IMG/VR virus record: IMGVR_UViG_3300044641_003209
Span: 1 to 64,000 of that record
DNA length: 64,000 bases
Reading direction: 5' to 3' (one strand)
From: a virus
Every line of letters starts with the position of its first letter. The stretch's first letter is position 1. The notes under the pieces were generated by a model that made no database searches, was not told the DNA's origin, and worked only from the letters and a program-made list of their open reading frames with translations. Both the position numbers and the translations under genes were made by a program. Below, piece after piece: positions 10,801-20,780 of the stretch.

Positions 10801-11259
10801 TGGATCGTAAATCCTATGGCTCCAAACTACGTTCCTTCTGGTGAGTATTCAGTATTGACTACGCCATCATCGACATCGAGAGCTAATGCGCCTTTGATCA
10901 AGCAGCAGTCACAGGCAACAACCAATACATCAGCTAATGTAAATAGGCTTGCAAATAATCAAGATGGTCTTATTGACCCTGCTGGTTCGTATGCAATGAA
11001 TAACCTTAGCAAAACTATTGGACTAGCAAGTGATTCAATGAAAGCTCTTGCTAAGAAAGTTGGCTTAGGTCCGATAGAAAACATCATGCGCTCTAACCAT
11101 AGAGAGGACATGTGGCAGAATGCTGGTGGAAAACGTGGCACTAAGGATAAGATTACTAATCTTGATGCTGATAGTATTGACGGCGCTACAAACATGCTGA
11201 CGCAATCCGTGCTGCTGTTTAATCTCTTCCCGCCTCACCGGTTCCGTAAACCTCAATAA
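7819..11259 (+). CDS. Large virion protein, putative internal or cargo protein
   Basis: About 1146 residues. ATG 7819 is preceded by GGAG at a normal distance, so I prefer it to an in-frame GTG at 7795 that has no such site. The first 200 residues are Pro/Gln-rich and low in complexity; residues about 445-520 are helical, charged and probably coiled coil; the rest is mixed. No enzymatic motif is evident. It lies between the tail nozzle-type gene and the 2781-residue gene, the slot of ejected internal proteins in podoviruses. Function is inferred from position. Confidence 0.7.
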   Translation: MNIGQMLAMLEASGQLPSTSVPQAQTSYQKPRLNWMDVAQGPPAESDVAPVYQFPEVVVEAPRYEEPLPPIYGGYAPETQDPVFAELYGAPPAGYEPMAGATRPSAFMQGTPGPEAFGQPTSALPPLPIKGAMAQQETKKKPSRKEEAAAVIPYEPVAQDVPTGAQRPIGFAPGQGIAMLQEPVAAEPVQPEEPAWRPGQKWQTQFKNRPLTIIGSTLDGKTSTVIQPGGLIQARDDKGAKISISQENNPELYAKIVKEYEDKVKTATPVAADQGYTSQIKVNGVTYPAKIVGEPGKEQLMYLDPDFGPTIYEDVGTLDTEEGAKAQYIPPISTTGEDTSNQFKQIQQRVTRPMTNVSTQLRQRTGDVRTVYTPQQVQQNIVSDVQIPETGGAPLVTFYIKTPDGQQIPISDAEEIGLVAEGTTELLKTADAQMYMLARQRADAEAQLQGTSAETLYEAEIKRLNQQQKAIKDKIAELDAQSRNPAYMATLSAQEKKDFQASQKREDKNLATINKRISDANLMGASQSVGGGATLVQAPATQQGFNIDPNTFAGMTALMSGASSATPGTYRIMTPKEYGDIVFESVKDRLPMKRMPSRAPGYRRAVGGLVSGIENIQNKIAEYSGGEYRNDVENILRNHTTVDYYDMREGRNITQPIDLIKATEEFDQALAEYDANPTAANQQNAIYKSLPFTQKITIKTPDGEEIDTFGINNIRELAGGMAPAFNYDLSVGSQTVGSSARIEQKPDTSVVRPNAGGTPPPGKQFVSVYPLWNLGADPSNNLGYVEFSKSTNIFDNIVASPKAFETQAVAYSPNESERTFKGNVARAMLDDGGNLSPASIQAFSQFAVNLNDAIAGKDGADVRRDITKSIYRNLSGLGFDGLDNLGEARFLADAQKVYDGQMSAADFIKTYANPVNLAPKFVVSIPGQESLNAAGSYYKGANTVPGSSGTSYLFDQGIISIKDLAYLTENSGKFARGEAGGASQHKKTGGERVFWIVNPMAPNYVPSGEYSVLTTPSSTSRANAPLIKQQSQATTNTSANVNRLANNQDGLIDPAGSYAMNNLSKTIGLASDSMKALAKKVGLGPIENIMRSNHREDMWQNAGGKRGTKDKITNLDADSIDGATNMLTQSVLLFNLFPPHRFRKPQ

Positions 11260-11276
11260 CATCGAGCCTGAACTCT

Positions 11277-14200
11277 ATGCCAACACAATTTAATTGGCTT
11301 GATTTGTCAGACCAGGAAGATCAACAGCAGCGCAAAAAACGTGAGAATGATTGGCTGCAATACGCTTGGGCTGGAGAAAATCAGTTACGTGCAAAGCTGC
11401 TGGGGCTCGCTAGGGATCCAGTGTACATTACACAAGAGGATGAACGGCGTGCTTTAGACTATGAAAGAGCAACCCAACAGACTCCTCAGCGACGTGTATT
11501 TGATGAGGAGCCTGGCGTACAACGCATTGGTTCACTCAGTGCAAGTGATCAGCGTAGATGGGATGAACTGACTCCCGGAGAACGCCTAGCTCAACGCATG
11601 AGTTACGCAATGCAAACGGGTGTCGGCGGAATCCTTACTGGTGCCCGTTTGTTACCAGAGTCACAGAAGGGTGGTGGTTTCGTTGGTGAAGTCACAGACT
11701 TTGCTCGTGCCGCTGCCATGGCTCCAGGTCAAACAATCGCAGATATTGGTGGAGCTATTGCTGATTTCGTTACAGGAAACACTGGTCGTAATCAGAACTA
11801 TAACATCTACGGTAACCGCCCACAGGATTACTCGAACTATGGCGGTGTAGGTCAAACACTTGGAAGCATTGCACCTGATATTGGACTGGCAATAGCTACT
11901 TTCGGTGGAACTGCGGCGGCCTCCACAGCAATGGCTGGCTCAAAGATTCCAGCACTTGCTCGCTTAGGTCGTATGGCTGTTGGCTCGGCTGAGGCAGCAC
12001 CTACGGCCATTACAGCATTCGGTCGCGCTATTACCCCTGCCGCAACACGCCTGACACGGGTAGCTGCTACAACGGCTGCCGCGCTTCCTACTGCTTTGAA
12101 TGTAGCGCCGGAGGTGGTGGCTGGTCGCATGTCCCCAGTTGAGGGTGTAGCCATGACTGGTATGGCTGGTCTCGGTGGCACACTTGCCGCTGGTACATGG
12201 GGCGGAAGCCGTCTAGCTAACTTCCTTTCTGACATGGGCGTCAACATGGCGACCCAAGCAGGATCGGAAGCTGTGACATTGCTACCTGGTGGGGCTGAGT
12301 TTGATGCAGCGCAGGCATGGAAGAACATGCTCTATGGCGCAGGACTTGGCGCGGCATTCGGTGTGATGAACGCAGCACCTATGCAGGGCGAAGGTCAACG
12401 TGCTGTACTTGGTCAGCGTCCAGTAGAAGGTCCAGCTCCAACTCCAGTCGAGCCTACGGTCACAGGTACTATGGCTAAGCCAGTACAGATCGCTCGCGAA
12501 ACAGAGCGTATGCTCTTCGGTGGTGAGCCGACATTGGCAGAGACAGCTACGCCGGAGCAAGCTAACCTTGCCTTCCAGCAAATGCGTAAGCGTCCAATGG
12601 CGGATTATGCAACTCTAAGGCCAAATGAAGCTGGCGATATAACATCTCTCTCTGACGCATATCTGCGTGGTGAAACTGAACAAGCCTACCCTGGTGTGTC
12701 GAAGTCTGCTATCGCTAACGCTGCCGACATGGAGCGTAAGACATACGCAGCATCTCTGGCTACCGAGTTCCAAGGAAACCCTGACGTACTCGTAAAACTT
12801 CTTGACTTAGAAGTACAGCCTGGTGAGATCACGCCGCAGAATGCAAAGCAAGTATTGGCATCGAAGATTGAGAACGAGTGGCTGAATCAAGCAGCCAATG
12901 GCAAGGGCCTTGCGGCGGTAGAAGGAATGCTTCGTCAGGCAGGACTGCGCCAAGGGCCACAAGCCGCAGCGCCCGCCCCTGAAACTGGCATTGCTCCTAT
13001 TGCTGAAGCTCCTCCACAGGAAGCACCGACTACTGGGTTAGTGGCACCGGTTCAGGGTGTAGAACTCCCGTCCGAGGGGTATCTTCCGTACTCGCCTAGT
13101 GGATTTGAGACAGCTCGCGCAGTTAGGGAAGCTGGTATTCCTGTTGGCCCGCGTGCGGAACTTCCTGCTGCACCTGAAAGCACTGCGCCACTAGCGGGTC
13201 CTATGGAGTTGCCACCGGTAGCACCAGAAGTGCAGCAAGCTATCGACCAAGCAACCGCCGTATCCGACCTTACTGGAATCCCCGTAGAGGAAATCCTTCC
13301 GAAGGATTCCGACGCTTACCAAGCATACAGCCAGCAGCGCCTGCTCCCAGAGGCAGCGCCGATGGAACCACAGGCTCAGGAGTCTATCGCTCCGACGGAG
13401 GCGCAGCGCACCCAAGCCGAGCAACTTCCTATGGAGTTCGAGCAGAAGGCCAAGCGTAAGCGCATCGCTCGTACGATTGCACGCAATGACGCTGAGGCTT
13501 CTATCTTGGATTCAATCTCTGAGGCAGTACCCGATAAGGTGTCTGTATCCGAGACGGCTGTGGCCAGCATTGATCCGCGCGACGCTGTACCAAATAAGAT
13601 TGGCCAGCAGATCGCTACATGGACTGAGCGTTTGAGTTCGCAGGCTACAGAGCTGGATCGTTCTCGTGGCCGCCGTGCCGCAGCAGATCTGACTAAGCTC
13701 GCAGAGATGTTGCGTGGCGATGGTGCTGAGATCAAGATAGCCCCACCTACGCAAGGCTCCCGATACAGTATGTTCGAGGAGTTTGTTGCTGAACTATCCG
13801 ACCTGACCCCACGCGAATTGCGTACAGCAGTTAGGGATGGACAGACGCTCTTTGCAGGTGATAACATTGAGATCAAGCCAGTGACAACTGAGGGTGCAAA
13901 GAACACCTACACGGTGAACTTCCTCAACAAGAATATGCTCGGTGTCATTGAGGATTCTTTCCTCTCTGCCCGTGAGACTGCGGCTCCGACAGTAAAGCAG
14001 AAGGCCGTTGAGTCTGAGCAAATCAGGACTACCTCTGACCGTATCTATGGAACATCGGAAGAGATCCGCGCGATCTTCGATGACGAGACTAGCCCTGATG
14101 CGATATTCCGTGAAGGTCCAGACATTGCCATGGAATCCCCAGCAGCAATGATGGAGTCTACCGGACATGATCCTTCGCTCGATGCACCGATGTTCACCGA

Positions 14201-17200
14201 CGAAGCTGCATCTATTGAGGAGATCAAGTCTAGTTGGCGTGGCAACTTTAGCCGCGCACTGGCATCGGCTACCAAGTATGTCTCGGATCAACTGCGTGCC
14301 AATGGTTCTATGGACCAACTGGGCATCAAGGAAAAGGATGTCCGCAGCTATCTGATTTCTGTGCTGGCTCCTAATGACTGGCAGAAGATGGGCGAGTTGT
14401 ACTTGTCTCGTACCATGAAGCCTAACCTGCGTGAGCAAATGTCTGAGGCTGTCAACACCGTTATCGGTGCGGCAGAATCACGCAAGGGTGGAAGCGCTTA
14501 CAAGCGTAATCCTTTGCAGACATTGGCTGAGGTTAGCGCTAACGTCCCTGATGCTTACTTCGACAGGGCTTATGACAACTACGTACCGAAGTTCGTAGAA
14601 GCTCAGGAGCATGCAGCGACCATCGCTGAGAAGGCTGGCATTGAGGATGTCCGTGACGTATGGCGGTATCTCGAATGGCAGAATGCAGGCAAGCGCCCGC
14701 GCGACAAGCAAACACTTATGGAGCGTTGGGCACGCCGCAATACTGAGCCTGTAGAGTTCTCGAATGATAAGGCTACGGATATCGGTCGCAAGATTGATGG
14801 CATCGTCAATACAGATGGAGACGTGTACTATGCCTACGACAGGCTGAAGTCATACGTCGTTGAGGACAAGGGTGCTCAGGCATTCCAAGAGATCCTCGAC
14901 TACAATCTGCTTGGCAATCCAAAGAACCCGCGCATGAACCTGCGCAACATCCCGTACATCCGTAACGCCGCTCTCTTCCCAGCACTGTATGCGCTGGATA
15001 GTTACGTTGAAAAGTTGGAAGATGACGAGACCTACATGGGTATCCCAGGTAAGGTTATCAAGAACTTCCTAGGCGACGGCGAGACAATGACCTACGCGGC
15101 GGCTGGTCTCTTTGGCGTGGGCATGAAGGTGACGAATAAGCCTGGCCAAGCTAAGGGATATCGCGCTCGTATGGGTGATGCCGCTCGTAAGATGATTGAT
15201 TCGAGTCGTAAGATGATTAGCTCGGACAATCGTTCAGTTGCACGCATGGCACCAGAGATGCAGAGTAAGCTGGGTGATGAGTACATGGCCCTGACCTACC
15301 CTACAATCAAGCCGGAAACTCCAGCGTACCAAGCGAAGAAGTCTGAATGGCTACGCGCTCAGTACGAAGCTGATCTATCTGGAGGACGTGTCATAGATGT
15401 ATTCAATAAGCTGCGTGAAACAAGCACGGCAGGCACAGTTGGAATTATGACGAAGTTCTTCGCCGACATAAATAACCTTGGCATGCGCTCGCAGTTTGTC
15501 AAGGAGTATATCGTCGATGCCTCTGTCAACCAACAGACAAAGATCCGTCAACTAAGCAAGCAGGTAGAGGAACCAATCAATGCTGTGCTTCCAGGATTGG
15601 TATCGAAGTACAAGAGAACACCAGAGTTCTGGGATGCACTGTGGGCAATGGACTATCGCATGAGCGGACTGGAGTTATCCTCTAAAGATGTATCTGCTGA
15701 AGTTGCAACGCTTGCTCGTGAAGAAGTAGAGAACGAAATAAAGCGTGAGTTCTTTTCAAAGAAGGGGGCTGGTGATGTTTACCAGCTTGATGAGCGTACA
15801 TGGGGTGACTTTATGGCATTTCAAAATGCTCTCAACAGTCTACGTAAAGAACACCTACGCGCTTTAGTTTCAAAGTCCATGGGCATCAACTCATGGGGCA
15901 TCGAGTCTCACTACGGAGAACTCAAGATCCGCAAGGATGCTACACTCGAAGCTCATGGTTCCGCCCGTGAAGCAGCCGAATTAGCTAAGCAACGTCTTGA
16001 TGGATATGTGTCTCAATACAATGCTATCGTCAAGGCACAAGGACGTGAAGCAGCAAATCAAGCGATACCTGGTTACAAGGAGATTCGCAAGGATCTACGT
16101 AAAGCCTATGCCGAAGCTGATGGAACACTGCGTCAGTTTGCTATGGAGCTCGAAGGTATCCAGAATCGCATGGATAAGATCCGCGATCTTGATGCCATGG
16201 TAGAGAAGTCAACATCGAACCGTTACCTGTATCGTCACCGTGACGGCAAGGCTCCATTCGTGCTACGCTTGGAGTTCAACAAGGATACAGGTTTGCCTTC
16301 CGTGCGACGCGAGTACACCAACATACGCGATGCTGAACTAGGCCGCGCCGAATATCTGCGTGAGGCTGTCAAGAAAAGGATTGAGAGCCAAGGTGGATAT
16401 GAAAAGCTAGTAGATGCCCGCAAGAAGTTGCAAGATGAACTTGAAGAGCTAACGTCGCTTGACGAGGTGACACCACAATCTGACAAACGAATCCGTGCTA
16501 TCAATGCTGAACTTGACAAGCTCGATGGACTTAAGCCAGTAACTGAGATGACGGATGCTGAGGTATTCCGCTTTGCTCGTACCTACGATATGCTTGGCGC
16601 TCAGCAAACAATCCGCGATATGCGTGGACGCTTGGCTATAAGGCGCGGAACAGCTACGGCAAACATGATCATCGACCAGATTATGTCAGCCTCTGACCCT
16701 ATCCGTGCACAGATCATTACACGCACAGTAGACCAAGGTTCTATTAGCCCACGCTACATCGACGGTAAGGGTAACGCTTCACTCGTGGATTCCAATAATG
16801 GCGACGTCATGATGTTCGCAGAGAAGGATGCTCCGACCGTAGATGATATGGTAGAAGCTATTATCGGACGTGTTGATGAACCCGTTGACCGAGCGCAACT
16901 GCGTGAGCTTATCGAGCGCGAGTACACTTACCGAGATAAGACTATTGGTAATGGCGGAAAGGAAGTTGAGACTGTATGGATAGATATGGCAGCGATGCGT
17001 AAGGCAGTTAGCGCATATCTCGATCCATACATTCCGAACCTTCTCAAGCGTAATAACTTCATTGGCTACTACAATCCTGATGGTACATGGGATACAAAGA
17101 AGAAGATCGACTATACAGTCGAATCTATCGAGACAATGCTAGGTCAGATCCGTAGCTACAATCAGCAGACGGCACTGCGCCGCTCTATCTCCGAGGCTAC

Positions 17201-19622
17201 AGACTGGCTGAATAAGTATGACATCAACAATGGCCTGCGTGAGTACGTCGTTGGTATGACGCACTACAATGAACCTATCTTCAATGAAGATGTAATCAAA
17301 ACTCTAGCCGAGTATGAAGGTGCCACGAGCCGTATGATATCTATGGGTACGCTCTTTGCTAACGTCGGCAGTGCTATTGGCAACCGCTTGCAGGGTATCG
17401 CCACATCATTTGCTAACGGTATGCAGAATGCCGTTACCCGCTATGGTGTGCGCAAGGTCAACACTGACGGCACAGAAGGGCAGATTGAATGGCTACCTAG
17501 TCAAGCTGCCGCTGACGCTTATGTGTATAGCAAGCAGCAGGAAGGTGATCCATCGTGGCGTACTGTCGAAGGCATGAAGTGGAAGGGCCTCTTCAATGCA
17601 AAGACGTACGGCTATGGTGTAGCTGCATCGGTTGCACCTGGTATTACGCTGAAGTATCTGGCCAAGCTGGATGGATATGGCGTAAAGCCTAAGTCTGAGT
17701 ATGGATATTGGGCGATGATCTATGACCAGCAGAGACTAGCGAATCTCGAACAAGGTGGCGTCACCGGTAACTATGCTATCCGTGAGGGTATCAAAACAGG
17801 AATGCTTGAGCAGAAGGCCGAGGTAGCAGCAACGGCAATCACCAGCTACGTCGAGCGTGCCAATAACTTTGGCTCTATTCTTTGGGCTGGAGCTACAAGC
17901 GAAACCAAGTTTGGTCTAACCTCAACGGACTGGGGTGCGCTCAATGCTGGTCAGCGAAGCGACGTGGTAAATCAGGCGCTCATCCCATATCAAGAACAGA
18001 TCAAGGTTAACTCCGCAGCTCGTGAACTTATCCAGCAGGAAATTGCCACGTTACAAAAGGAGATGGAGACAGCTACTCCAACTGAGCGCATATCCATGCA
18101 GAAGCGTCTGGATATGAAAGTTGATAAGCTAAGCCGCACGAAGAACGAACGCGACATCCTCGTAGATCAACTCACCGATTACCTCGTATACAATCGTGGA
18201 TTAGAGCAAGGTAACTGGGACCCAATCAGCAAGGCCAAGTTCGAGCGCATGATCCTAGCTGCTCCAGGCGGACGTCTGGCTATGACGATGACGGCTCCTA
18301 TCCTGCGTTCGATGAATGCTTGGTCCGGCATGGCCCGCCGTGCCGGTGCTACACAAGGTGGAAAGATTGATAAGCTAGGACGCGCAGCCGCTCCGCTCAT
18401 GGGTGCATCAATCCTGACGACGCTGCTTGGTGGTGCTGCTAGTATGGCTATGGCTCCAGGTGGTATCTTCCTTGCTGATATAGCTAACATCGCCGAGTAT
18501 CTCTACGCTCAGCTCTCAAATGAGGAAGGCGATAAGCTCGACAATGTTGCTCCGCGTCAGATGTGGGAGAAGATCGCTGAGGATATGGCTCCGAAGTATG
18601 GTGTCAAGCCAGAAGATGCTCGCAACTTTGTTCGCGCATTCTGGTCAGAAGGTCTCATCCGATATCACTATGATGTTAACATCTCATCCGGTGCTGGAGT
18701 CTATGACCTAACAACAGGTGGAACACCAGCGCAGACAGTCATTAGCGTTGGTAAGGCTGGATACAAGGCAGCAGAGGATATCGTCAACGCCTTCGGTGGT
18801 ACGGCAACGCCATACGATTTCATGTGGAGCATTAGTAGCGCCCTGCCTACATCAGCCAAGCGTCTGACACAGACAGGTCTAAACCTCATACCTGCATCGG
18901 CTGGTGGCCAAGGTGCTGTCAAGCTCGACCGTGACGGTAACCCTATCATCGACCAGTTCACAGGTCAACCACAGGTACTGTCGGGCTGGGACCTAACACG
19001 GCAGACAATCCTTGGTAAGCCATGGAAAGACACACGCAGTATGCTCGTCACGCGCGAAGGTGGAACGCCACTCTACACCGCCAATGATCGTGCTGCATGG
19101 GCGAACCATTTGATCGCTACGCCGTACGTACGCTTCGGAACAACTGGCAAGAATGAAGTAGGCAACGCAGCATTCTTTGAGCGCAATGCCGAGGAACTCC
19201 AGAAGGCGATCACTGCCAAGTACGATACCTACCGCAAGATGGTAGAGGATGGGCGCAACACTATCCTCGATATCTATCGTAAGAATGAGCGCGTCCGACT
19301 GAGCAATGGTGAATCCCGTACCTTCCGTGAGATCCTTGCTGAGACAGCTACGTCGGGTATCATTCCAGAAACCGAGCTCAAAGGCAGAGGCGCTGAGAGT
19401 GTGCGCGATAAACTTCTGACGCTGGCTGATACATGGGGCCGTAGCCGTGCTGCCGCTGAGGCGGTACAAGAATACTACGGTGGAAATGTGTCAGTAGTTA
19501 TCACTGATGATTTGCTGTCCGAGCCGTCGGCTGATGAATTTGCACTTAATAAACTTCGCAAGCTCTACAAGGAAGCCTACAAGCGAGGCAACATCAGGCG
19601 TAGGTTTAGGACGGCTCCGTAA
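11277..19622 (+). CDS. Giant internal virion/ejection protein
   Basis: A 2781-residue protein, the largest in the window. It has Gly/Ala-rich hydrophobic stretches at about residues 125-370 that could insert into membranes, a Pro/Ala/Glu-rich region at about 380-720, long charged helical segments in the middle, and another hydrophobic Gly/Ala segment at about 2370-2410 (MGASILTTLLGGAASMAMAP). This architecture matches phage internal or ejection proteins that form a trans-envelope conduit. I found no RNA-polymerase, lysozyme or protease motif that I would trust. The 3' end overlaps the convergent gene by 17 bases. The start has a poor ribosome site. Confidence 0.7.
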   Translation: MPTQFNWLDLSDQEDQQQRKKRENDWLQYAWAGENQLRAKLLGLARDPVYITQEDERRALDYERATQQTPQRRVFDEEPGVQRIGSLSASDQRRWDELTPGERLAQRMSYAMQTGVGGILTGARLLPESQKGGGFVGEVTDFARAAAMAPGQTIADIGGAIADFVTGNTGRNQNYNIYGNRPQDYSNYGGVGQTLGSIAPDIGLAIATFGGTAAASTAMAGSKIPALARLGRMAVGSAEAAPTAITAFGRAITPAATRLTRVAATTAAALPTALNVAPEVVAGRMSPVEGVAMTGMAGLGGTLAAGTWGGSRLANFLSDMGVNMATQAGSEAVTLLPGGAEFDAAQAWKNMLYGAGLGAAFGVMNAAPMQGEGQRAVLGQRPVEGPAPTPVEPTVTGTMAKPVQIARETERMLFGGEPTLAETATPEQANLAFQQMRKRPMADYATLRPNEAGDITSLSDAYLRGETEQAYPGVSKSAIANAADMERKTYAASLATEFQGNPDVLVKLLDLEVQPGEITPQNAKQVLASKIENEWLNQAANGKGLAAVEGMLRQAGLRQGPQAAAPAPETGIAPIAEAPPQEAPTTGLVAPVQGVELPSEGYLPYSPSGFETARAVREAGIPVGPRAELPAAPESTAPLAGPMELPPVAPEVQQAIDQATAVSDLTGIPVEEILPKDSDAYQAYSQQRLLPEAAPMEPQAQESIAPTEAQRTQAEQLPMEFEQKAKRKRIARTIARNDAEASILDSISEAVPDKVSVSETAVASIDPRDAVPNKIGQQIATWTERLSSQATELDRSRGRRAAADLTKLAEMLRGDGAEIKIAPPTQGSRYSMFEEFVAELSDLTPRELRTAVRDGQTLFAGDNIEIKPVTTEGAKNTYTVNFLNKNMLGVIEDSFLSARETAAPTVKQKAVESEQIRTTSDRIYGTSEEIRAIFDDETSPDAIFREGPDIAMESPAAMMESTGHDPSLDAPMFTDEAASIEEIKSSWRGNFSRALASATKYVSDQLRANGSMDQLGIKEKDVRSYLISVLAPNDWQKMGELYLSRTMKPNLREQMSEAVNTVIGAAESRKGGSAYKRNPLQTLAEVSANVPDAYFDRAYDNYVPKFVEAQEHAATIAEKAGIEDVRDVWRYLEWQNAGKRPRDKQTLMERWARRNTEPVEFSNDKATDIGRKIDGIVNTDGDVYYAYDRLKSYVVEDKGAQAFQEILDYNLLGNPKNPRMNLRNIPYIRNAALFPALYALDSYVEKLEDDETYMGIPGKVIKNFLGDGETMTYAAAGLFGVGMKVTNKPGQAKGYRARMGDAARKMIDSSRKMISSDNRSVARMAPEMQSKLGDEYMALTYPTIKPETPAYQAKKSEWLRAQYEADLSGGRVIDVFNKLRETSTAGTVGIMTKFFADINNLGMRSQFVKEYIVDASVNQQTKIRQLSKQVEEPINAVLPGLVSKYKRTPEFWDALWAMDYRMSGLELSSKDVSAEVATLAREEVENEIKREFFSKKGAGDVYQLDERTWGDFMAFQNALNSLRKEHLRALVSKSMGINSWGIESHYGELKIRKDATLEAHGSAREAAELAKQRLDGYVSQYNAIVKAQGREAANQAIPGYKEIRKDLRKAYAEADGTLRQFAMELEGIQNRMDKIRDLDAMVEKSTSNRYLYRHRDGKAPFVLRLEFNKDTGLPSVRREYTNIRDAELGRAEYLREAVKKRIESQGGYEKLVDARKKLQDELEELTSLDEVTPQSDKRIRAINAELDKLDGLKPVTEMTDAEVFRFARTYDMLGAQQTIRDMRGRLAIRRGTATANMIIDQIMSASDPIRAQIITRTVDQGSISPRYIDGKGNASLVDSNNGDVMMFAEKDAPTVDDMVEAIIGRVDEPVDRAQLRELIEREYTYRDKTIGNGGKEVETVWIDMAAMRKAVSAYLDPYIPNLLKRNNFIGYYNPDGTWDTKKKIDYTVESIETMLGQIRSYNQQTALRRSISEATDWLNKYDINNGLREYVVGMTHYNEPIFNEDVIKTLAEYEGATSRMISMGTLFANVGSAIGNRLQGIATSFANGMQNAVTRYGVRKVNTDGTEGQIEWLPSQAAADAYVYSKQQEGDPSWRTVEGMKWKGLFNAKTYGYGVAASVAPGITLKYLAKLDGYGVKPKSEYGYWAMIYDQQRLANLEQGGVTGNYAIREGIKTGMLEQKAEVAATAITSYVERANNFGSILWAGATSETKFGLTSTDWGALNAGQRSDVVNQALIPYQEQIKVNSAARELIQQEIATLQKEMETATPTERISMQKRLDMKVDKLSRTKNERDILVDQLTDYLVYNRGLEQGNWDPISKAKFERMILAAPGGRLAMTMTAPILRSMNAWSGMARRAGATQGGKIDKLGRAAAPLMGASILTTLLGGAASMAMAPGGIFLADIANIAEYLYAQLSNEEGDKLDNVAPRQMWEKIAEDMAPKYGVKPEDARNFVRAFWSEGLIRYHYDVNISSGAGVYDLTTGGTPAQTVISVGKAGYKAAEDIVNAFGGTATPYDFMWSISSALPTSAKRLTQTGLNLIPASAGGQGAVKLDRDGNPIIDQFTGQPQVLSGWDLTRQTILGKPWKDTRSMLVTREGGTPLYTANDRAAWANHLIATPYVRFGTTGKNEVGNAAFFERNAEELQKAITAKYDTYRKMVEDGRNTILDIYRKNERVRLSNGESRTFREILAETATSGIIPETELKGRGAESVRDKLLTLADTWGRSRAAAEAVQEYYGGNVSVVITDDLLSEPSADEFALNKLRKLYKEAYKRGNIRRRFRTAP

Positions 19623-20535
19623 ACATCATGGCAACAGTAGCCTTGGTGATCTCCGGTGATGTAGCATGAGCCAGGGCCAGGTCGATAGCAGCTATCTTGG
19701 CCTGGTCCGGCACGACATCCCTGAGCATGCGGTATCCCCATCCCCCGACGATGCTATACTTGCCGACGGTGGCATTGCAAGCGAAGGATTCTATGGCATC
19801 CGACACGGGTATGTGCAACGTGTGGGCCAAGGAAGATATGCTTTGTGCTACCGACAGTAGGGTAGTCTGCTTGTCATAGCAGATCATCGGCGGTCCATAA
19901 CAGGCAACGAGCGCCTGCGGGAACGTAGTGGCAATGTCAGCGAGGAACTTCTGCGATGGCCTATCTCCGAACAAGATAGAGATAGCATCCGACAGCGTGA
20001 TGCTGATGGTTCGTTCCAGCGATATGGTAGCCTTACCATTGTCACTCCATACACCACGTTGTTCCAGTCCGATCACTGGCTGGTAGTCTGCCTTGGTAGG
20101 GGAGAGCTTGGGTAGAACCACCACCCTACCGTTGACTGCTTCGGGTAGGTAGCGGTCATCGGGGAAGTAGTGCACGATAGCCACGGCAATCTCGAAGGCA
20201 TCCACCAAGGTAGGAGACATATACACCTCCTTGGAGAACGTGTCGATAATTATGCAGCGCTTCTCGTAGTTCCAGATCTTTACCCTACCATACTGCACAC
20301 TGCATTCATCTAGTGTTTTCGGTGGAGTGTACACCCATGGAACATTGAGCTTATGGTGTGGCTGTACTTCCTGAAAGGCGTAGTAGTATTGCTTGCCGTG
20401 GTCAGCCCAGAACACCCCACCCGTGGAAGCCATAGCGATGAGCGTCTCCGCTCCTACGGCACTGACAGCATCGGCGGTAGGGAATGGGCCATTGATCTCG
20501 CCCTCGCTGATGTCGAGGCTTATACGTGCGGCCAT
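19606..20535 (-). CDS. Unknown protein downstream of recombinase
   Basis: A 309-residue protein starting at the ATG that overlaps the end of the upstream membrane-protein gene. It begins MAARISLDISEGEING. No family recognised; it looks like a soluble alpha/beta protein with no signal peptide. It is the last gene of the leftward block and its end overlaps the end of the giant virion gene. It may be virion-related, but nothing in the sequence proves it. Confidence 0.6.
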   Translation of the reverse strand: MAARISLDISEGEINGPFPTADAVSAVGAETLIAMASTGGVFWADHGKQYYYAFQEVQPHHKLNVPWVYTPPKTLDECSVQYGRVKIWNYEKRCIIIDTFSKEVYMSPTLVDAFEIAVAIVHYFPDDRYLPEAVNGRVVVLPKLSPTKADYQPVIGLEQRGVWSDNGKATISLERTISITLSDAISILFGDRPSQKFLADIATTFPQALVACYGPPMICYDKQTTLLSVAQSISSLAHTLHIPVSDAIESFACNATVGKYSIVGGWGYRMLRDVVPDQAKIAAIDLALAHATSPEITKATVAMMFTEPS

Positions 20536-20780
20536 TGCTGAGCCAGAAGGATCATTGCTACACCGATCATCCACAGTTTATTGTTCTCGAAGCTCATAAG
20601 CAGTCCCAGTCCGCACCCCATCAGTACGCCATGGGGACCGGGCCATGCAGACGAACACAGTTCTACCCACATGAAGCGAGCGGGGAAGGTCATGATATAG
20701 CCTGCCAGTGGCCAGTCTTTGAGCTTGGTGATACCGGCGAAGTAGCTACCGAGAGCGAGCATAACAAGGAAAGGTGTCAT
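20520..20780 (-). CDS. Small membrane protein
   Basis: An 86-residue hydrophobic protein with roughly two to three membrane segments (residues about 1-18, 45-62 and 68-82). The start overlaps the end of the recombinase gene as ATGA. Size and hydrophobicity allow a holin-like or superinfection-exclusion role, but a separate lysis cassette exists at 44-45.6 kb, so lysis is not the obvious job. Confidence 0.6.
   Translation of the reverse strand: MTPFLVMLALGSYFAGITKLKDWPLAGYIMTFPARFMWVELCSSAWPGPHGVLMGCGLGLLMSFENNKLWMIGVAMILLAQQWPHV

Noticed and set aside
18796-18808. Third copy of the tRNA-like element inside the giant virion gene
   Set aside because: Only about 12 bases (GGTGGTACGGCA) match the linker region; neither stem is present. 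A match of this length is expected by chance.
11277-19622. N4-type virion RNA polymerase in the 2781-residue protein
   Set aside because: I looked for the conserved polymerase motifs (T-x-x-G-R type and catalytic Asp segments) and found none in a convincing order.
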